Below are positions 1 through 7,762 of a DNA stretch of 42,453 nucleotides, one piece after another. Both the position numbers and the translations under genes were made by a program. A model generated the notes under the pieces. That model had not been told where the DNA came from. It saw nothing but the letters and a program-made list of their open reading frames with translations, and did not search any database. The DNA comes from Seleniivibrio woodruffii (GTDB lineage Bacteria; Chrysiogenota; Deferribacteres; Deferribacterales; Geovibrionaceae). Every line of letters begins with the position of its first letter. Positions within the stretch are counted from its first letter, which is position 1. The stretch covers positions 1-42,453 of the forward strand of contig NZ_JAJUIS010000014.1 of NCBI RefSeq assembly GCF_029267515.1, given 5' to 3'.

Positions 1-9
1 TAAAGTCAA
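1..9 (-). promoter_or_regulatory. Tandem promoter, copy 4 (cut by the window edge)
   Basis: TTGACT on the minus strand (rc of 4-9) lies 101 bases from the -35 of copy 3 and follows an A-rich stretch, as in the other copies. Its -10 would lie left of base 1, so this is only a partial observation. Confidence 0.4.
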
Positions 10-81
10 GAAGTTTTTTTCAAACTTCCTTTTTCCTTCCGTCCGGTCTTTCGAGCAACCCGCTCTCTCAAGCGGCTGGTG

Positions 82-110
82 AATCTATCAAACTTACTCA
101 CCTTTGTCAA
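82..110 (-). promoter_or_regulatory. Tandem promoter, copy 3
   Basis: On the minus strand the -35 is TTGACA (105-110) and the -10 is TAGATT (82-87), with a 17-base spacer. The upstream A-rich block is the same as in copy 2, consistent with duplication of a promoter module about 100 bases long. Confidence 0.6.
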
Positions 111-180
111 TCTCTTTTTTAAAGTTTCTAACATCTCTTTTTAAACCTTCAAAGGCGCTTAACCTTCTCAGGAGTCGGTG

Positions 181-209
181 AGCTTACTTTATTCAGCCAA
201 CCTTGTCAA
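181..209 (-). promoter_or_regulatory. Tandem promoter, copy 2
   Basis: On the minus strand the -35 is TTGACA (204-209), a perfect match, and the -10 is TAAGCT (181-186), with a 17-base spacer. It is preceded by an A-rich tract resembling an UP element, and shares a 17-base block with copy 3. Confidence 0.6.
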
Positions 210-343
210 TCTCTTTTTTTGCTTTTTTAAGATTTCTTTTCAGTACCTTAAAAAAGTGAGCGGCATCTTTCGATGCTGTGTTTCTAACATCTTTTCCGCC
301 TGAATTTTTTCACCATTCAAGGTGTGCTCTCAAGCGGAGATGT

Positions 344-372
344 GTTATAGCCAATCGTACCTGTTAAGTCAA
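344..372 (-). promoter_or_regulatory. Tandem promoter, copy 1 (most upstream)
   Basis: On the minus strand the -35 is TTGACT (367-372) and the -10 is TATAAC (344-349), with a 17-base spacer. It is the first and closest-to-consensus unit of the array and lies directly behind the aroC stop codon. Confidence 0.65.
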
Positions 373-385
373 CAACTTATTTCAT

Positions 386-1453
386 CTATTTTGAAAAAAA
401 CTTTGCAACAGCTCTGTCAGACATAATCATGTCAAGAACAGTGACCGCTGACATGGCTTCAGCGACAGGTACAACACGGGGAGCAACGCACGGATCGTGG
501 CGACCTTCCGTAATGATTGTCTTCTCGTTCCCATAAAGGTCTATACCTCTTTTGGGTACGGTTATTGAGCTGGCAGGTTTAACAACAAACCTGAACACAA
601 CGTCCTGTCCGCTGGCAATTCCCCCAAGGGTACCGCCTGCATTATTTGAAAGAAAGCCGTATCTGGTAACTTCATCGTTGTGTTCGCTGCCGCGCATAAG
701 CGCCGCACCGAAACCGCTTCCGAACTCTATGCCTTTAACGGCGGGAACAGAAAGTATCGCTTTTGCAAGGTTGGCGTTCAGTCTGTCGAAAACGGGCTCG
801 CCCACCCCCACAGGCACTCCTTTGATGGTCACTTCCACAATAGCACCCACTGAATCGCCTTCGTTCTTCGCTTCCAATATATAATCAGTCATGGACTGAA
901 CCGCATCCGGGTCGCAGGTGCGGATGATGTTCTTTTCTATGTAATCGAAATCACGTTTAACAGCCTTGTGGGGTCCCACCTGAATGACATATCCCTTGAT
1001 GTCAATTCCGATCTGTGCCAGCACAGCCTTTGCGACAGCGCCGCCGCATACCCTTCCGATGGTCTCTCTCGCAGACGAGCGCCCGCCACCTCTGTGGTCG
1101 CGTATGCCGTATTTCGAGAAATATGTGAAGTCCGCGTGTCCGGGGCGAAACACGTTCTTAACATCATCGTAGTCTCTGGACATCTGATTTTTATTAAACA
1201 CCATCATCATGACAGGCGTTCCCGTGGTTTTGCCTTCGAATATGCCGCTGTAAATATCAACTGTGTCGGACTCGTCGCGCGGGGTTGATACCTCGCTCTG
1301 TCCCGGTCTGCGTCTGTCCAGTTCTTTCTGGACATATTCAACAGAAAGATCAATGTTAGGCGGACAGCCGTCTATTACGACCCCTACAGCCTTTCCGTGG
1401 CTCTCTCCGAATGTGGTTATAGTGAAATTCTTTCCGAATGTATTTCCTGCCAT
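386..1453 (-). CDS. aroC: Chorismate synthase
   Basis: AroC converts 5-enolpyruvylshikimate-3-phosphate to chorismate, the last common step toward aromatic amino acids, folate and (by the futalosine route) menaquinone; it needs reduced FMN. The N-terminus (MAGNTFGKNFTITTFGESHG) carries the family GESHG signature, and the conserved RPGHAD and GGGRSSARET segments follow. The protein is 355 residues, the normal length. I place the start at the ATG at 1453, because a GGAG lies 7 bases upstream and family similarity begins there; a longer reading frame to 1492 adds 13 unconserved residues. It is the last gene of a crcB, sulfite-oxidase-fold, aroC run, separated by one base from the gene before it. 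No terminator is visible before the promoter array at its 3' side. Confidence 0.96.
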   Translation of the reverse strand: MAGNTFGKNFTITTFGESHGKAVGVVIDGCPPNIDLSVEYVQKELDRRRPGQSEVSTPRDESDTVDIYSGIFEGKTTGTPVMMMVFNKNQMSRDYDDVKNVFRPGHADFTYFSKYGIRDHRGGGRSSARETIGRVCGGAVAKAVLAQIGIDIKGYVIQVGPHKAVKRDFDYIEKNIIRTCDPDAVQSMTDYILEAKNEGDSVGAIVEVTIKGVPVGVGEPVFDRLNANLAKAILSVPAVKGIEFGSGFGAALMRGSEHNDEVTRYGFLSNNAGGTLGGIASGQDVVFRFVVKPASSITVPKRGIDLYGNEKTIITEGRHDPCVAPRVVPVAEAMSAVTVLDMIMSDRAVAKFFSK

Positions 1454-1454
1454 A

Positions 1455-2048
1455 TTAAAACTCCGTAATCTCTCCGCCCTTAATGCGCACATGCTTTCCG
1501 GTGTTAACGTCTTCGACCATACATGGAAGTATCGTTCCGTCGTCGCCGTATCCGTTCGCTTCCCAGAAACCTCGCACGTATTCGTCGGTAAAGTATATCT
1601 TTCTCAACCACTTGCAGCTTTTAAATCCCCATTGGTTCGGGATAATCATCCGCAAAGGGCCACCGTATTCATATTCAATCTCTTCTCCTGCAACTCCCGT
1701 GCATATAAGCACACGCGGGTTAAGCAAAAGTTCCGCTGACAGAGAGGTTTTATAGCCTCCCCAGCTCTCTGTATATAAAAACTTATATTTGTCCGTAGGT
1801 TTCGCCCAATCTAAAAAATCCTGCCACAAAATCCCCTGCCAGTCTGCCCTTACGCTCCATTTTGAAACGGAGGTAAGACGGCTGCTGACGGTATGAATCT
1901 TAAAGTTTGCCAGAAACTCATCCAGTTTATATATACCTGTTTTTTCACACCCGCCGCCAATCTGCAAGGTATATTCAGCCCTCTCCGGCACTTCTTTAAT
2001 GCGTTCGGCGTTGAACACCGGACATTTTATATTCCTGAGAAATCCCAT
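1455..2048 (-). CDS. Sulfite-oxidase-fold (molybdopterin-binding domain) protein lacking the usual Mo-ligand cysteine
   Basis: This cytoplasmic-looking protein of about 197 residues resembles the oxidoreductase molybdopterin-binding domain of the sulfite oxidase/YedY superfamily. The visible hallmarks are a KWS...DW.GI segment, a GGYKTSLS segment, GPLRMIIPNQWGFKS and then KWLRKIYF, in the family order. The family normally has Cys-Val-Thr-x-Trp-Ser, where the cysteine thiolate binds molybdenum; here it reads Ser-Val-Ser-Lys-Trp-Ser, and the serine codon is at 1869-1871. It may therefore not be a classical molybdenum enzyme, or it may use serine as ligand. There is no Tat or Sec signal. The ATG at 2048 lies one base after the crcB stop, suggesting translational coupling; upstream in-frame starts lie inside crcB. 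The substrate is unknown. Confidence 0.75.
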   Translation of the reverse strand: MGFLRNIKCPVFNAERIKEVPERAEYTLQIGGGCEKTGIYKLDEFLANFKIHTVSSRLTSVSKWSVRADWQGILWQDFLDWAKPTDKYKFLYTESWGGYKTSLSAELLLNPRVLICTGVAGEEIEYEYGGPLRMIIPNQWGFKSCKWLRKIYFTDEYVRGFWEANGYGDDGTILPCMVEDVNTGKHVRIKGGEITEF

Positions 2049-2049
2049 T

Positions 2050-2424
2050 TCATACCATATGTCTGGCGAGAAGCATCCCGCCGTATGAAGCAAGCAGACT
2101 GAGAAACAGGTTACATGCTATATATGTGAAAGCAGGCATAAGAGCACCCTCTTCCAGAAGATAAACCGTTTCCACAGAAAAGGTGGAAAATGTCGTGAAT
2201 GCGCCGATAACGCCGACACCGACAAAAAGTCTGATGTCTTCACTGGCAATCAGCTTTTCCACAGACAGAACAACCACGAGTCCAAGGATGAATGAACCTG
2301 CGACGTTAACAACTACGGTTCCGAACGGAATCCTGTCTGTTATCAGGTTGTTTGTCCATTTTGTAGTGTAAAATCTGGCGATAGCGCCAAGAAAGCCGCC
2401 TATTCCTATCAGCAAAATTTTCAT
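2050..2424 (-). CDS. crcB: Fluoride channel CrcB/Fluc
   Basis: CrcB/Fluc is a small dual-topology membrane protein that exports fluoride. At 124 residues with four predicted membrane segments it has standard length. Visible family motifs are GGFLGAIAR at the N-terminus, GTVVVNVAGSF in the second segment (pore Asn) and GAFTTFSTFS in the third (the Phe and Ser/Thr that line the fluoride path). The start at 2424 has a GAGG 8 bases upstream. It is first in a run with the sulfite-oxidase-fold gene and aroC, served by a good promoter at 2445-2473. I looked for a fluoride riboswitch in the short leader and see none. Only one crcB copy is visible, so it presumably forms homodimers. Confidence 0.95.
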   Translation of the reverse strand: MKILLIGIGGFLGAIARFYTTKWTNNLITDRIPFGTVVVNVAGSFILGLVVVLSVEKLIASEDIRLFVGVGVIGAFTTFSTFSVETVYLLEEGALMPAFTYIACNLFLSLLASYGGMLLARHMV

Positions 2425-2444
2425 TTACAAAACCTCATTTCAGT

Positions 2445-2473
2445 CTTATATAGAAATTATGACATCAATTCAA
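2445..2473 (-). promoter_or_regulatory. Promoter for crcB operon
   Basis: On the minus strand TTGAAT (2468-2473) is followed after 17 bases by TATAAG (2445-2450). The predicted transcript would start about 14 bases upstream of the crcB ATG, which leaves no room for a riboswitch. The -35 lies inside the first codons of the divergent plus-strand gene. Confidence 0.5.
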
Positions 2474-2716
2474 GGCGTTATTGCAATCTGTGTGATTGCG
2501 TTTATTTTAAACCTGCCTTTCGGCTGGATAAGAGCCAATACCAGAAAATTTTCTCTGGCTTGGTTCGCCTGCGTCCACGCGCCGATTCCTGTTGTTGCGG
2601 TAATACGCATTTCAACCCATACCCCATGGACGTTCATTCCGCTGTTTCTGCTGTTTTCCGTCGCAGGACAGATAATCGGAGCGAAAATAAAGCGTTCCGC
2701 CGTCAAAGCCTCTTAA
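2459..2716 (+). CDS. Small membrane protein, conserved hypothetical
   Basis: This 85-residue hydrophobic protein has about three membrane segments (residues 5-22, 32-50 and 56-76) separated by a FGWIRANTRKFS loop and ending in a basic tail. The NLPFG.R and SL.WF..HAPIP pattern strikes me as a conserved hypothetical of the kind seen in delta-proteobacteria-like genomes, but I cannot name a function. It is divergent from crcB with only 34 bases between the starts. No Shine-Dalgarno is visible, and a possible -10 (TATATA, 2447-2452) lies so close to the ATG that the mRNA might be leaderless. Its 3' end overlaps the 3' end of copA on the other strand by 14 bases. Confidence 0.7.
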   Translation: MTSIQGVIAICVIAFILNLPFGWIRANTRKFSLAWFACVHAPIPVVAVIRISTHTPWTFIPLFLLFSVAGQIIGAKIKRSAVKAS

Positions 2717-4886
2717 TTTTCAGTCTGAGAGAGTTGCTTACAACACTAACTGACGAAAACGCCATAGCTATACCTGCGTACATAGGCATCATGCGTATTC
2801 CGAAAGCCGGATAGAAAACGCCCGCCGCAAGAGGAATAAGCACAATATTATAGAAGAACGCCCAGAAAAGATTCTCTCTGATTATTGCCAGCGTATTGCC
2901 TGACAGTTTTATAGCTTTCACAATCCTGTCCGTTTTGTCTCCGATAATGGTTATGTCGCCGGACTGCATAGCTACTTCAGTTCCGCTGCTCATGGCAAAC
3001 CCTACATCGCTCGCCGCAAGCGCCGCAGCATCGTTTATACCGTCGCCAACCATAGCCACAATGTCGCCCCTGTCTCTGTATTCGTGCAGTTTGGCAAGTT
3101 TGCCCTTGGGGTTAACGCCGCTGAAATATTCGAATATTTCAAGTTTTTCCGCCACGCTTTTAACGGACTTTTCGTTGTCGCCAGAAATTATTACTGGAAC
3201 GATACCCATCTTTTTAAGTTTGGAAACGGTACCAGCCGCATCATCTTTAACCGTGTCCGCAATGCCGAAAACGCCGACATAAACTCCATCCACAGCCGCA
3301 TAAACATGAGACCCCGCGAAATCAGACGGTACAGCATCCACACCGTTGGATTTCAGGAAATCAAGTTTACCGACCAGAACCTCTCTGCCGTCCAGATTAC
3401 CCTTAACACCCTCACCGTCGATATTAACGAACTCTTCAACATGTTGCAGAGGAAGATTTTTCTCTTTGGCATGTGTAACAACCGCCTTCGCAAGAGGGTG
3501 TTCGGAAAGCGCCTCAAGCGACGCGGCATAGGAGACCAGCTTTTCCTCCGTATAGCCCACCGCGGTGTACACGTTCTCAACTCTCAGTTTACCCGTTGTC
3601 AGAGTACCTGTTTTATCAAAAATAACCCTGTTGACCTTACAAGCCTTTTCAAGCGTTTCTCCGTTCTTTACAAGAATACCTTCGGATGCACCCCGTCCGG
3701 TGGCAACCATGACGGCTGTGGGCGTGGCAAGTCCCATCGCACAGGGACACGCAACGATAAGCACGGAAACGAACGCAAGAAGACTGTTTGTCAGCACAGG
3801 CTGGGGTCCGACAGTTATCCATACAAGAAATGTCACAGCGGCGATTATGAGCACCGCGGGAACAAACACTGCTGAGACCTGATCTGCCATGCGCTGTACG
3901 CGCGGTTTGGATGCAGTGGCACCTTTAACGGCTTTGATTATGCCCGCAAGGACTGTGTCGGTGCCGACAGAGGTTGCCTTATAGAGCAGTGTGCCGGATG
4001 TCAGTATGGTTCCGGCAAACAGGCTGTCCCCTGCTCTTTTTGAAACAGGAACGGATTCACCGGTCAGCATGGATTCGTCCACGCTGCCCTGTCCGTGTTC
4101 GACCATGCCGTCAACCGCTATGGAACCGCCGGGTTTTACACGGATAACATCACCTATTTTAAGGGTGGAAACTGCGACTTCACGCTCGCCGTCGTTCTCT
4201 ATTATCGTGGCAGTCTTTGGCGCAAGATTCAGAAGAGCCTCAATAGCGCCTGCCGCTTTCTTTTTCGCTCTGGTTTCAAGGAGTTTGCCCAGCAGGATAA
4301 ATGTTATGATTACTACCGAAGCGTCATAGTAAACGTGTGCCGCACCGTGATCCTCAAAAAATTTAGGATATATCGTAACCGCGGCAGAATATGAAAACGC
4401 GGAGAGTGTGCCCAGCGCCAGTAGCGTGTTCATGTCAGAAGTGCGGTTTTTAAGGTTTTTCCAAGCTATCTTATAGAATGAACGCCCGCCGAAATACATT
4501 ACATAGAGCGAAAGAAACATCATCACCCAGTTTGTTATGCCCATATATTCATGAGGCGGCATTATAACCATCGAAAAGAGGAAGACTATAAACGTTACTG
4601 GGGCAGAAAGTTTCAGCGCCTTTGCGTAATAAAGCTCCGTTTCGTCGTCCGCAATGTCTCTATCCACGCCTTTGTAAACGTAGCCGATGCGTTCAATCTC
4701 CTGAGCTATTTCGTCCATATCCACAACCGCGGGGTCATACTCCACAGCGGCGGAGTTCGTGGCAAGGTTCACTGCGACGGACTTAACGCCCTCCACCTTG
4801 CCCAGCTTTTTCTCAACGCGGCGAACGCACGCAGCACAGGTCATTCCGCCGATATTGACGCTCTTTTCTGTAAGTTTTGAGGACAT
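2703..4886 (-). CDS. copA: Copper(I)-exporting P1B-type ATPase CopA
   Basis: This membrane pump uses ATP to export Cu(I). The order of elements is: one N-terminal heavy-metal domain (GMTCAAC, residues 14-20), membrane segments, the actuator TGE motif, the transmembrane CPC metal site (about residue 380), DKTGTLT with the phosphorylated Asp (about 423), the SEHP motif, GDGIND (about 612), then YN in the seventh helix and MAFSS in the eighth. CPC, YN and MxxSS together define Cu(I) specificity. Length is 727 residues, slightly short because there is only one metal-binding domain. I start at the ATG at 4886, with GGAG 6 bases upstream; a TTG five codons earlier has no such site. No copper chaperone or regulator lies beside it, so it appears to be a stand-alone gene. 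Confidence 0.95.
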   Translation of the reverse strand: MSSKLTEKSVNIGGMTCAACVRRVEKKLGKVEGVKSVAVNLATNSAAVEYDPAVVDMDEIAQEIERIGYVYKGVDRDIADDETELYYAKALKLSAPVTFIVFLFSMVIMPPHEYMGITNWVMMFLSLYVMYFGGRSFYKIAWKNLKNRTSDMNTLLALGTLSAFSYSAAVTIYPKFFEDHGAAHVYYDASVVIITFILLGKLLETRAKKKAAGAIEALLNLAPKTATIIENDGEREVAVSTLKIGDVIRVKPGGSIAVDGMVEHGQGSVDESMLTGESVPVSKRAGDSLFAGTILTSGTLLYKATSVGTDTVLAGIIKAVKGATASKPRVQRMADQVSAVFVPAVLIIAAVTFLVWITVGPQPVLTNSLLAFVSVLIVACPCAMGLATPTAVMVATGRGASEGILVKNGETLEKACKVNRVIFDKTGTLTTGKLRVENVYTAVGYTEEKLVSYAASLEALSEHPLAKAVVTHAKEKNLPLQHVEEFVNIDGEGVKGNLDGREVLVGKLDFLKSNGVDAVPSDFAGSHVYAAVDGVYVGVFGIADTVKDDAAGTVSKLKKMGIVPVIISGDNEKSVKSVAEKLEIFEYFSGVNPKGKLAKLHEYRDRGDIVAMVGDGINDAAALAASDVGFAMSSGTEVAMQSGDITIIGDKTDRIVKAIKLSGNTLAIIRENLFWAFFYNIVLIPLAAGVFYPAFGIRMMPMYAGIAMAFSSVSVVSNSLRLKIKRL

Positions 4887-4929
4887 TATGAACTCCGACA
4901 ATTATTAATGATATTCAAAATCAATATAA

Positions 4930-4965
4930 AAAAAGCTCCCGTGTTTTGCAAGGGAGCTTTTTCGA
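4930..4965 (-). terminator. Rho-independent terminator of lon
   Basis: A nine-base-pair stem (4932-4940 with 4952-4960, AAAGCTCCC/GGGAGCTTT) has an 11-base loop and is followed on the minus strand by a run of T. It lies just after the lon stop. It is nearly symmetric, but no plus-strand gene needs it. copA starts about 50 bases beyond it. Confidence 0.85.
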
Positions 4966-4977
4966 ATATTTAAATAT

Positions 4978-7314
4978 TTAATCTATAAGTGCGTGCGGCA
5001 CAACCTGATCAAATGTGCTGACATACACTATCTCAAGGGACTGGGTTACATATTTCGGCAATCCGCGCAGGTCTTTTTCGTTCTTTTCGGGCACCAGCAC
5101 CTTTTTTATGCCGTGGCGTTTTGCCGCCAGCAGTTTTTCTTTCAGACCGCCGATGGGCAGAACCTTTCCGGTGATGGTTATTTCGCCCGTCATGGCAACG
5201 CTCTTATCCACCTTTTTACCTGTCAGACAGGACAGAATAGCCGTAGCCATTGTAATACCTGCGCTGGGTCCGTCTTTCGGTATCGCGCCTGCAGGCACGT
5301 GAACGTGGATATCGTAACTTTCGAAATCCTCGTTGCTGATACCGTATCTCTCTCCGATTGTACGAACGTATGTCATTGCCGCACGTGAAGATTCCTTCAT
5401 AACGTCGCCGAGCTGCCCCGTAACGTTAAGCGCGCCCTTACCTTTAAATTTGGTACACTCCACAAACAGCACGTCACCGCCCACAGGAGTCCACGCAAGC
5501 CCTGTGACGACACCTACCTCGTTCTCCTTGAGTGCGTCCTCGCCGAGGAACTTTATGGGACCAAGGTATTTTTCAAGCGATTTATCAGTGACGACAAAGG
5601 ATTTTGCTTTGTCTCCCTCCGCAATCTTACGCCCTATCTTTCTGCACACAGTGCCGATTGTACGCTCAAGGTTACGCAGTCCGCTCTCCATTGTATAGCC
5701 GGAAATAAGCTCCGAAAGAGCTTTTTTTGTGAACGTCACCTCATATTCATCTATGCCGTTCTCTTTTTTCTGTCTGGGAATCAGATACTTTTCCGCTATC
5801 TTTATCTTTTCCTCTTCGGTGTAGCCGGGGATGTTGATTATCTCCATCCTGTCTTTCAGCGCCGGAGGTATCGGGTCGAGGTAGTTTGCCGTTGTTATGA
5901 ACAGGACTTTCGACAGATCGAACGGCACTCCGAGATAGTGATCGGTAAACGCCACGTTCTGCACGGGATCAAGCACCTCAAGCAGAGCGGACGACGGGTC
6001 GCCTCTGAAGTCTGAGCCGAGTTTATCTATCTCGTCCAGCATGAACACGGGGTTATTGGTGCCCGCAGTTTTCATGCCCTGAATTATCTTGCCGGGGAGC
6101 GCGCCGATATACGTTCTTCTGTGACCGCGTATCTCAGCCTCGTCGCGCACACCGCCCAGCGACATGCGGACGTATTTTCTGCCCATTGCCTTCGCAACGG
6201 ACATTCCGAGCGAGGTTTTACCCACTCCGGGAGGTCCAGCAAGGCAGAGGATCGGGCTTTTCAGATCATTTTTCAGCTTGCGGAGAGCAAGGAAATCCAG
6301 AATTCTGTCTTTGACCTCTTCCAGTCCGAAGTGATCCTCATCCAGTATTTTTTTTGCGTTCTTTATATCTATCATATCTTTAGTGGCTTTGCTCCAGGGC
6401 ACTTCCACCATCCAGTCGAGATACGTTCTTGCAACTGTCGCCTCGGCGGAATCCGGATGCATTTTCGAGAGCCTGTCAAGCTGTTTGACAGCCTCCTCGT
6501 TCACCTTCTTAGGCATTTTGCATTTCTTTATCTTTTTGGCATATTCATCCATCTCAACCTGAAAGTCGTCCTCTTCTCCCAGCTCTTTTTTGATAGCCTT
6601 GAGCTGTTCGCGGAGGAAATACTCCTTCTGGCTCTTGTCAATCTCGCCTCTGGCGTCGTTCATTATCTTCTGCTGAACTTCCAGAATGGATATCTCGCGG
6701 TTGAGCAGTTCACCTACTTTTTTCAGCCTGTCCACAGGATTTTCTATCTCAAGAACCTGCTGCCCCTCGTCCATCTTGAGTCCGAGGTTGGAAACGATTA
6801 TATCCGCCAGCTTGCCCGGTTCGTCTATACTGTCAATGACTGCCAGCAGATCCGGAAGCATCGGCTTTCCAAGTGAAACCGCTTTGCTGAGAAGGTCTTT
6901 CGAATGGCGAAGGAGCGCCTGCTCGTCAATATTCTCCTGTTTGACAGAATCGTTTATCTGCTCTATCTTTACGCGCATCCCCTGATCGCTCTCAACAAAT
7001 TCAGTTATTTTCGCACGTTTAATACCCTGAATAAGCAGCTTAACCCTGCTGTCAGGCATCTTGAGCATACGCAGAATGACCGCGACTGTACCGACCTTGT
7101 ATATCTCTTCCTTCTCAGGATCTTCAACAGACGCATCTTTCTGGCAGGCAAGGAAAATAAGCCTGTCTTCATTCAGTGCCTCGTTAACAGCGGCAATGCT
7201 CTGTTCCCTGCCCACATAAAGGGGCAGCACCATATATGGGAAAACCACGATGTCCCGCACGGGAAGGAGCGGAAGCTCATCGGGTATGTTAATTTCCTGC
7301 TCGAATTGTTCCAT
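4978..7314 (-). CDS. lon: ATP-dependent protease Lon
   Basis: Lon is a cytosolic hexameric AAA+ serine protease that degrades misfolded and regulatory proteins. The order is: N-terminal substrate domain (starting near LPLLPVRDIVVFP), a coiled-coil region (about residues 190-260), a AAA+ module with Walker A GPPGVGKTS (about 360) and Walker B FMLDEIDK, then the protease domain with catalytic Ser in DGPSAG (about 682) and Lys in the KEKLLAAKR segment. At 778 residues it is full length. The start at 7314 has an AGGAGG 7 bases upstream, a very strong site. It lies 20 bases downstream of hsp20 and is almost certainly co-transcribed with it, pairing a holdase with a protease. A hairpin terminator follows the stop. 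I see no CIRCE-type operator. Confidence 0.98.
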   Translation of the reverse strand: MEQFEQEINIPDELPLLPVRDIVVFPYMVLPLYVGREQSIAAVNEALNEDRLIFLACQKDASVEDPEKEEIYKVGTVAVILRMLKMPDSRVKLLIQGIKRAKITEFVESDQGMRVKIEQINDSVKQENIDEQALLRHSKDLLSKAVSLGKPMLPDLLAVIDSIDEPGKLADIIVSNLGLKMDEGQQVLEIENPVDRLKKVGELLNREISILEVQQKIMNDARGEIDKSQKEYFLREQLKAIKKELGEEDDFQVEMDEYAKKIKKCKMPKKVNEEAVKQLDRLSKMHPDSAEATVARTYLDWMVEVPWSKATKDMIDIKNAKKILDEDHFGLEEVKDRILDFLALRKLKNDLKSPILCLAGPPGVGKTSLGMSVAKAMGRKYVRMSLGGVRDEAEIRGHRRTYIGALPGKIIQGMKTAGTNNPVFMLDEIDKLGSDFRGDPSSALLEVLDPVQNVAFTDHYLGVPFDLSKVLFITTANYLDPIPPALKDRMEIINIPGYTEEEKIKIAEKYLIPRQKKENGIDEYEVTFTKKALSELISGYTMESGLRNLERTIGTVCRKIGRKIAEGDKAKSFVVTDKSLEKYLGPIKFLGEDALKENEVGVVTGLAWTPVGGDVLFVECTKFKGKGALNVTGQLGDVMKESSRAAMTYVRTIGERYGISNEDFESYDIHVHVPAGAIPKDGPSAGITMATAILSCLTGKKVDKSVAMTGEITITGKVLPIGGLKEKLLAAKRHGIKKVLVPEKNEKDLRGLPKYVTQSLEIVYVSTFDQVVPHALID

Positions 7315-7334
7315 ACTTTCCTCCTATCAATGAA

Positions 7335-7742
7335 TCACTCTATTTCACAGGCGCATCTGGATATCTTAACTGTAAGAACACCTTCCTTCAGTTTTGCCGT
7401 GGTTTCAGAATCGTTCACACAGAAAGGCAGGCGGACAACACGGCGAAACCACACAGCCTCCCTTTCGACACGGATAAACCGCACCTGTTCTATGTTTTCT
7501 TTGGGTCTCATACCCTCGACAACAATGAGATCGTCGAGCTGATAAACCGTAAAATCATCTGCGGAAAGTCCAGGCAGTTCGATATACAGGTTTACGTCTT
7601 TGTCGCTTATAACAATGTCCATGGGCGGACCCTGCGTCTCTGTCAGGCTAGCCTTGGCAGAGTTTGCAAACCTCAGAAGCTCATCCAGTTCCTTTTTGAA
7701 TAAGCCGTGGATGAATTTTATTTTTTCAATCCTGTCCTGCAT
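7335..7742 (-). CDS. Small heat-shock protein, Hsp20/alpha-crystallin family
   Basis: This ATP-independent holdase chaperone has 135 residues. A charged N-terminal helix is followed by the alpha-crystallin domain (about residues 40-130), which opens with MDIVISDKDVNLYIELPGL and ends with the family A.L.eGVLTV.I motif. The I-x-I tail that usually locks oligomers is only loosely represented (final residues CACEIE). I choose the ATG at 7742, with GAGGTGG about 8 bases upstream; an in-frame GTG three codons earlier has a poorer site. The gene sits 20 bases behind galU and 20 bases before lon. The placement suggests substrates held by Hsp20 are passed to Lon, but this is inference. Confidence 0.9.
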   Translation of the reverse strand: MQDRIEKIKFIHGLFKKELDELLRFANSAKASLTETQGPPMDIVISDKDVNLYIELPGLSADDFTVYQLDDLIVVEGMRPKENIEQVRFIRVEREAVWFRRVVRLPFCVNDSETTAKLKEGVLTVKISRCACEIE

Positions 7743-7762
7743 TTGCCCCACCTCTCACGGTG

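Larger units (their letters stand above)
1..385 (-). promoter_or_regulatory. Gene-free region with tandem minus-strand promoters, probably upstream of an rRNA operon
   Basis: There is no credible coding region here. On the minus strand there are four sigma70-like -35 boxes (rc of 367-372, 204-209, 105-110 and 4-9); the first three have a -10 box after exactly 17 bases and the fourth runs out of the window. Flanking blocks are repeated: 17 identical bases at 104-120 and 203-219, 13 at 124-136 and 280-292, and 11 at 65-75 and 327-337. Three of the -35 boxes are about 100 bases apart. Stacked promoters with duplicated modules are typical of rRNA operons (family knowledge), so I infer that a 16S gene starts just left of base 1. 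Another very highly expressed operon is possible. aroC ends at 386 with no visible terminator, so its transcripts would read into the array. Confidence 0.7.

Noticed and set aside
1-385. A CRISPR array or phage attachment site in the repeated left-edge region
   Set aside because: The repeats are few, irregular in spacing and unequal in length, and they align with promoter boxes, so tandem promoters explain them better.
2425-2458. A fluoride riboswitch ahead of crcB
   Set aside because: The gap is only 34 bases and the predicted leader about 14 bases, too short for the known fluoride aptamer, and its conserved pattern is absent.
3084-3875. A 263-codon plus-strand open frame opposite copA
   Set aside because: It lies wholly within copA, has no recognisable domain and its composition reflects antisense reading. 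Similar shadows opposite lon, miaB and the dehydrogenase were also dropped.
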